Source of the DNA: Pseudomonas sp. BGI-2
GTDB lineage: Bacteria > Pseudomonadota > Gammaproteobacteria > Pseudomonadales > Pseudomonadaceae
Length of the DNA stretch: 64,000 bases
Reading direction: 5' to 3'
Assembly (NCBI RefSeq): GCF_004310295.1
Contig: NZ_SISB01000007.1
Location: 1-64,000, forward strand
Of this stretch, positions 60,115 to 64,000 are shown one piece after another. The translations under genes and the position numbers were made by a program. How positions within the stretch are numbered: position 1 is the first letter of the stretch; each line of letters opens with the position of its first letter. The notes beneath the pieces were generated by a model that worked only from the letters and a program-made list of their open reading frames with translations, was not told the origin of the DNA and ran no database searches.

Positions 60115-61731
60115 ATGGCTACGCCTTCCTACACCGCCGAAACGCAGGCTCCCGCCAGTAGCGCCAGACCGCAACTCGATAAAAAACCCAGCCTGTTCAC
60201 CCTCGTGGTGTTTTTCGGGGTACTGGCCAGCGGACTGTTGTTCACCGCTTACAGCCTGATGCACGACATGCACGAACTCGGCACGGTGGTCACCACCTGG
60301 ACGCCGTTTCTGCTGTTGAGCGTGGCATTGCTGATCGCCCTGGGCTTTGAGTTCGTCAACGGTTTCCACGACACCGCCAACGCCGTGGCCACGGTGATTT
60401 ACACCAACTCGCTGCCGCCGAATTTCGCCGTGGCCTGGTCCGGGTTCTTCAACTTTCTGGGGGTGCTGCTGTCGAGTGGTGCGGTGGCGTTCGGCATCAT
60501 CGCCCTGCTGCCCGTGGAGCTGATTCTGCAAGTCGGGTCCTCCGCCGGTTTCGCGATGATCTTCGCCCTGTTGATCGCTGCGATCCTGTGGAACCTCGGC
60601 ACCTGGTGGCTGGGTTTGCCGGCCTCCTCGTCGCACACCTTGATCGGTTCGATCATCGGTGTCGGCGTGGCCAATGCCCTGATGCATGGCCATGACGGCA
60701 CCAGCGGCGTGGACTGGGCACAGGCGACCAAGATCGGTTATGCGTTGCTGTTGTCACCGCTGGTTGGCTTCGGCTTTGCCGCGTTATTGCTGCTGGCCTT
60801 GCGTGCGTTCGTCAAGAATCGCGCGCTGTACAAGGCACCGGTCGGCGACACGCCACCGCCGTGGTGGATTCGCGGCATGTTGATTGTGACCTGCACCGGC
60901 GTCTCGTTCGCCCACGGTTCCAACGACGGCCAGAAAGGCATGGGCCTGATCATGTTGATTCTGGTCGGCACGCTGCCGATGGCCTATGCGCTGAACCGCA
61001 CCATGCCGGCCGACCAGGCGCTGCAGTTCGCCGCCGTCGCCGAAGTCACCCAGCAAGCGCTGGTGAAAAGCGCACCGATGCCGGCCCCGGCCGATCCGCG
61101 TCCGGTGCTCTCTGAATACGTGCGCAGCAAGGAAGCCACGCCACAACTGATCCCTGCCCTCGCAGCCCTCACTGGCAGCATCGGTGCGCAGGTCAAGGGT
61201 TACGGTTCGCTGTCCAAAGTCCCCGCCGAGGCCGTGGGCAACGTGCGCAACGACATGTACCTGACCAGCGAAACCATTCGCCTGATGGACAAGAACAAGG
61301 TCGGCAACTTTGACGCCGACACCAGCAGCAAACTGCAACTGTTCAAGCAACAGATCGACAACTCGACGCGCTTCATTCCGCTGTGGGTGAAGATCGCCGT
61401 GGCGATTGCGCTCGGGCTGGGCACCATGGTCGGCTGGAAGCGCATCGTGGTGACGGTCGGCGAGAAGATCGGCAAGACCCACCTGACCTACGCCCAGGGT
61501 GCCTCGGCGGAAACCGTGGCCATGCTGACCATCGGCGCGGCCGACATGTTCGGATTGCCGGTGTCGACCACTCACGTGTTGTCCTCGGGGGTCGCCGGGA
61601 GCATGGTCGCCAACGGCGGCGGCTTGCAGATGAGGACCATCCGCAACCTGCTGATGGCCTGGGTGCTGACCTTGCCGGCAGCGATTCTGTTGTCGGGCAG
61701 CCTTTACTGGCTGTTCACCCAAATGTTCTAA
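60115..61731 (+). CDS. Inorganic phosphate transporter, Pit family
   Basis: A 538-residue membrane protein with two copies of the Pit signature: GFEFVNGFHDTANAVATVIYT and, at the C-terminal end, ADMFGLPVSTTHVLSSGVAG. About ten to eleven transmembrane helices surround a ~130-residue cytoplasmic loop (about residues 300-430). ATG 60115 was used because AGGA lies 10 bp before it; ATG 60106 is too close to that site. It imports phosphate with a proton or as a metal-phosphate complex. REPINs lie on both sides. Confidence 0.93.
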   Translation: MATPSYTAETQAPASSARPQLDKKPSLFTLVVFFGVLASGLLFTAYSLMHDMHELGTVVTTWTPFLLLSVALLIALGFEFVNGFHDTANAVATVIYTNSLPPNFAVAWSGFFNFLGVLLSSGAVAFGIIALLPVELILQVGSSAGFAMIFALLIAAILWNLGTWWLGLPASSSHTLIGSIIGVGVANALMHGHDGTSGVDWAQATKIGYALLLSPLVGFGFAALLLLALRAFVKNRALYKAPVGDTPPPWWIRGMLIVTCTGVSFAHGSNDGQKGMGLIMLILVGTLPMAYALNRTMPADQALQFAAVAEVTQQALVKSAPMPAPADPRPVLSEYVRSKEATPQLIPALAALTGSIGAQVKGYGSLSKVPAEAVGNVRNDMYLTSETIRLMDKNKVGNFDADTSSKLQLFKQQIDNSTRFIPLWVKIAVAIALGLGTMVGWKRIVVTVGEKIGKTHLTYAQGASAETVAMLTIGAADMFGLPVSTTHVLSSGVAGSMVANGGGLQMRTIRNLLMAWVLTLPAAILLSGSLYWLFTQMF

Positions 61732-61745
61732 CCGCAACACAAACC

Positions 61746-61841
61746 CCTGTAGGAGCGAGGCTTGCCCGCGAAGAACGATAACTCGGTCATTCAATTAGAC
61801 CGCGTTATCGTTCTTCGCGGGCAAGCCTCGCTCCTACAGGG
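61746..61841. repeat. REPIN after the Pit gene
   Basis: TGTAGGAGCGAGGCTTGCCC and its inverse enclose a long perfect inner pairing (CGCGAAGAACGATAAC and its complement), giving one of the longest hairpins of the window. The loop carries the AACGATAAC-CGGTC sequence also seen at 40081 and 63576. Confidence 0.93.
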
Positions 61842-61981
61842 TTTTTTATCGCCTGTAGAACGCATTTCGTCGCAAATTCAGGCGTTTGCGTTTTTATTGA
61901 TCCACCACCCGCCGGATTGCACTTCAGTTTGCTAACGTGTGGCCGACTCTTAAGAGACTCGATGCATTCACGAGTGGAATC

Positions 61982-62847
61982 GTGAATCTGTACATCAATC
62001 AGCTTCAACAGAAAGCTGACTTCAAAGAAGCCATCTACGCCGGCGACATCTTCCTGAACACCCAGCTGCGCGCAGCCAAAGAGCTGTGTGCGTTCGCCCA
62101 GGAAAGCATCACCGCCGCCTTCGACGGCGAGACCCGTCACCAGGCGCTGCACACGCTGATGCCGGTGGAAGAATTCGTGGTACTGGTGACGCGCCTCAAG
62201 GGCCAGTTCACCAACAGCCAGCGCCCCAAGGACCTTATCCTGTCGTTTATCGACGAGATCGGCGTCGACCCGCGCGAGTACATTTTCGACGTGCCGCGCA
62301 TTCGCGTGGTGCCGAACTATGACTACCTGCACGCCGGTGTCAGCTATGCCTACAAACCGCATCGCGACACCTGGTACGGCAGCGTCGATTGCCAGATCAA
62401 CACCTGGATGCTGGTGCACACCATCCGCCCCGACCAGACCATTATGATCAACGCCGGTTACTTCGACGTGCCGGTGAAGAACACCTCCAGCGAATGGAGC
62501 CTCAACGACAGGATCAACAACCAGCGGCACAAGGCCAAGGACAACCTCAAAGAGGAAGTCCGCGTGCACCCGGTGCCGATGGAAGCGATCAACACCGCGT
62601 CTGAAGTGCGCATCGCCGGCAACACCGGTGAGATGCTGATTTTCTCCGGCTCGCACCTGCACAGCACGGTCGCCAACCACACCGAACAAACCCGCTTCAG
62701 CGTGGACTTCCGCCTGATGCACCTCGACGACCTCAAGCACAAGCGTGGCGCGATCAACGTCGACAGCGCCTGCCCTGACGTCGGCGCCGGTTTCAAAGAC
62801 TATTCCACGCCCACGACTTCTCGAATTTCCAAGGAATCCAGCAATGA
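61982..62847 (+). pseudogene. 2OG-Fe(II) oxygenase-like gene with a -1 frameshift near its end
   Basis: About 288 residues if repaired. GTG 61982 (MNLYINQLQQKADFK) is taken as start. The PhyH-like iron site is visible: PHRDTWYG (His, Asp), then the distal His in FSGSHLHSTVAN and the Arg in TRFSVDFRL. From 62804 the frame leaves the expected track. Inserting one T at 62803-62804 (GACTATTTCC for GACTATTCC) restores a short end reading DYFHAHDFSNFQGIQQ and a TGA at 62845-62847 that overlaps the ATG of the next gene. A genuine mutation or an assembly error are both possible. Confidence 0.75.
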
Positions 62848-63565
62848 CCAAGCGTCGCATCACGCCTGCCGAGGCCCAGTACAACGAAACCCGTGCCAAC
62901 GTTCTGAAACGGGTCGATGCCGAGTACGTGGCCGACGCGCCGTTCGTCTTCGCCAACCGCATCGGCGTCACCGCTGCGCTGTCGCGTATGGAACTGTCAA
63001 GAAAGTCGCTGAAGTACCGGGCGCGATCATCGAGTGCGGCGTGTACAAGGGCAACGCCCTGATGCTGTACATGCACTTGTCGATGATTCTCGAGCCGTAC
63101 GCGATCAACCGTTCGATCGTGGGCTTCGACACGTTCGAAGGCTTCCAGAGCATCGACAAGAAAGAAGACCCGGCCGACGTCAACGAGACCATGTTCTCCG
63201 ACACCGACCAGTCGCTGATCCAGGACATGATCGACGCCAACGACCTGCTGCGCCCGGTCAACCGCATCCCGCGTTGCGAGCTGGTCAAAGGCGACATCGT
63301 CAAAACCGTACCTGAATGGGTCAAGACCCGTCCGGACCTGGTCGTGGCCATGCTGATCCTCGACACCGACCTGTACGAATCGACCAAAGTCGCGCTGGAA
63401 ACCTTCCTGCCGTACATGCCAAAAGGCGCCATCGTGGTACTGGACGAAGTGGCCTACCGCAACTTCCCGGGCGAAACCAAAGCCCTGCGCGAAGTGCTGG
63501 ACCTGAACAAGATCGAACTCAAACGCCTGCCGTTTGACTCCTGTGTAGGCTATTTCCACGTCTAA
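62844..63565 (+). pseudogene. TylF-like class I methyltransferase gene with a -1 frameshift
   Basis: The reading starts at ATG 62844 (MTKRRITPAEAQYNETRANV), overlapping the upstream stop. It leaves frame after ALSRMEL near 62997. One added T (GAACTGTTCAAG for GAACTGTCAAG) restores ELFKKVAEVPGAIIECGVYK and the rest to TAA 63565, about 240 residues. SAM-binding and TylF/MycF-type motifs are ECGVYKGNAL, GFDTFEGFQ and ILDTDLYEST. As it stands, only the first ~51 or the last ~190 residues could be made. Probably made with the oxygenase for the same small-molecule or glycan product. Confidence 0.75.
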
Positions 63566-63575
63566 CCCATCCCCC

Positions 63576-63669
63576 TTGTAGGAGCGAGGCTTGCCCGCGA
63601 AGAACGATAACGCGGTCATTGGGTTATGACCGCGGTGCATTCTTCGCGGGCAAGCCTCGCTCCTACAGG
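63576..63669. repeat. REPIN after the TylF-like gene
   Basis: TTGTAGGAGCGAGGCTTGCC and its inverse pair around AAGAACGATAACGCGGTCAT, the same loop family as the 61746 copy, but with the right inner part changed (GCGGTGCATTCTTCG). Confidence 0.92.
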
Positions 63670-63675
63670 AAGCGG

Positions 63676-64000
63676 TTATGTTGTGGACTGGATGACACCG
63701 GCCAGCCAGTCCATGAACGCTCGCACCCGCCGCGGCAAATGCCGTTGCCGGGCGTAGAGCAGCGAGACCTCCATGGACGGCGCGCTGAACTGCGGTAACA
63801 CCGCCATCATTTCACCGCTGAGCAAGTGCGGTTGCATGCCCTTGATCGGCGCCTGAATCAGACCGCCCCCCCCAAGACACGCCGCTTCATAAGCATCGGT
63901 GCTGTTCACCGTGACGCTGCCCGCCATCGGCAATCGATGCAACGTGCCGTCCACCTCGTACAAAAAACCCTCCGAGCGCGAACCCAGTACGCCGACGTAA
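63676..64000 (-). CDS. LysR-family regulator, C-terminal part (cut by window end)
   Basis: The frame is open to the right edge and gives about 107 residues of a LysR effector-binding domain: YVGVLGSRSEGFLYEVDGTL, then TVNSTDAYEAACLGGGGLIQAP, and the usual ending LLYARQRHLPRRVRAFMDWL. The stop lies just beyond the REPIN at 63576-63669. The N-terminal HTH and the start lie outside the window. Confidence 0.88.
   Translation of the reverse strand, partial: YVGVLGSRSEGFLYEVDGTLHRLPMAGSVTVNSTDAYEAACLGGGGLIQAPIKGMQPHLLSGEMMAVLPQFSAPSMEVSLLYARQRHLPRRVRAFMDWLAGVIQSTT

Noticed and set aside
61937..63565. One 542-residue oxygenase-methyltransferase fusion protein
   Set aside because: The middle ~65 residues are an out-of-frame reading of the true start of the methyltransferase. 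Two one-base repairs give two normal overlapping genes, which is simpler than a genuine fusion.
61805..63640. 611-codon open frame on the minus strand
   Set aside because: It runs through a REPIN and opposite the oxygenase/methyltransferase pair, without a known fold.

Overview
The window looks like a chromosomal segment of a fluorescens-group Pseudomonas. The evidence is gene order and protein identity: alaS-lysC-rsmA-tRNA-Ser, amrZ beside phnN, the aru arginine-succinyltransferase operon next to argR and the aot arginine transporter, then acsA. The many GTAGGAGCGAGGCTTGCCCGCGAA-type REP palindromes fit the same group. No phage structural genes, insertion sequences or CRISPR arrays were seen.

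Layout. (1) 1-7.2 kb: end of a probable nickel/cobalt-type permease, a Met/Cys-rich exported protein, and a tightly overlapping cusCBAF-type Cu(I)/Ag(I) efflux operon. It sits against the 3' end of a tRNA-Arg(CCT), which looks like a genomic-island junction. (2) 7.3-18.8 kb: a small exported gene with a near-canonical sigma-54 promoter, phnN, amrZ, mgtE, an OmlA-like lipid-envelope-type protein, two tRNA-Arg(ACG), tRNA-Ser(GCT), rsmA, lysC, alaS, ltaE, and an FMN riboswitch in front of a RibH2-type lumazine synthase. (3) 18.9-37.3 kb: arginine catabolism and uptake (aruCFGDB-hyp-aruE, argR, aotJQM-aspartoacylase-aotP). It is split by a 1621-residue DUF6543/leucine-rich-repeat toxin-like gene on the opposite strand. 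(4) 37.9-42.5 kb: acsA, a DUF2790 protein and an nrdB without an adjacent nrdA. (5) 42.6-48 kb: an accessory patch with a highly structured leader, an 18-residue leader peptide overlapping a BRO-N gene, an HNH endonuclease, an unrecognised possible zinc protein, a TSUP permease, an AraC regulator and two small HTH proteins. (6) 48-64 kb: an exported amidase, an MBL hydrolase with a divergent TetR and a palindromic operator, DUF1003, a LysR with a divergent GATase-like/ABM pair, glpQ, PepSY, a chemoreceptor, a CorA/ZntB transporter, a Pit transporter, a two-gene oxygenase/TylF-methyltransferase unit broken by two apparent single-T deletions, and a LysR cut by the window end.

How the parts work together. 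The aru enzymes convert arginine to glutamate plus succinate by succinylation. aot imports arginine, and ArgR probably activates both: matches to its TGTCGC-N8-AA half-site lie upstream of aruC and aotJ. CusCBA would export periplasmic copper or silver delivered by CusF. At least twelve REPIN-like inverted repeats punctuate intergenic spaces, two of them inside the aru operon.

The most notable items are the doubled LRR module in the toxin-like protein with no C-terminal NEL ligase, the paired frameshifts near 62.8-63.0 kb, the structured leader before the BRO gene, the long stem-loop in the nrdB leader, and the tRNA-linked copper island edge.
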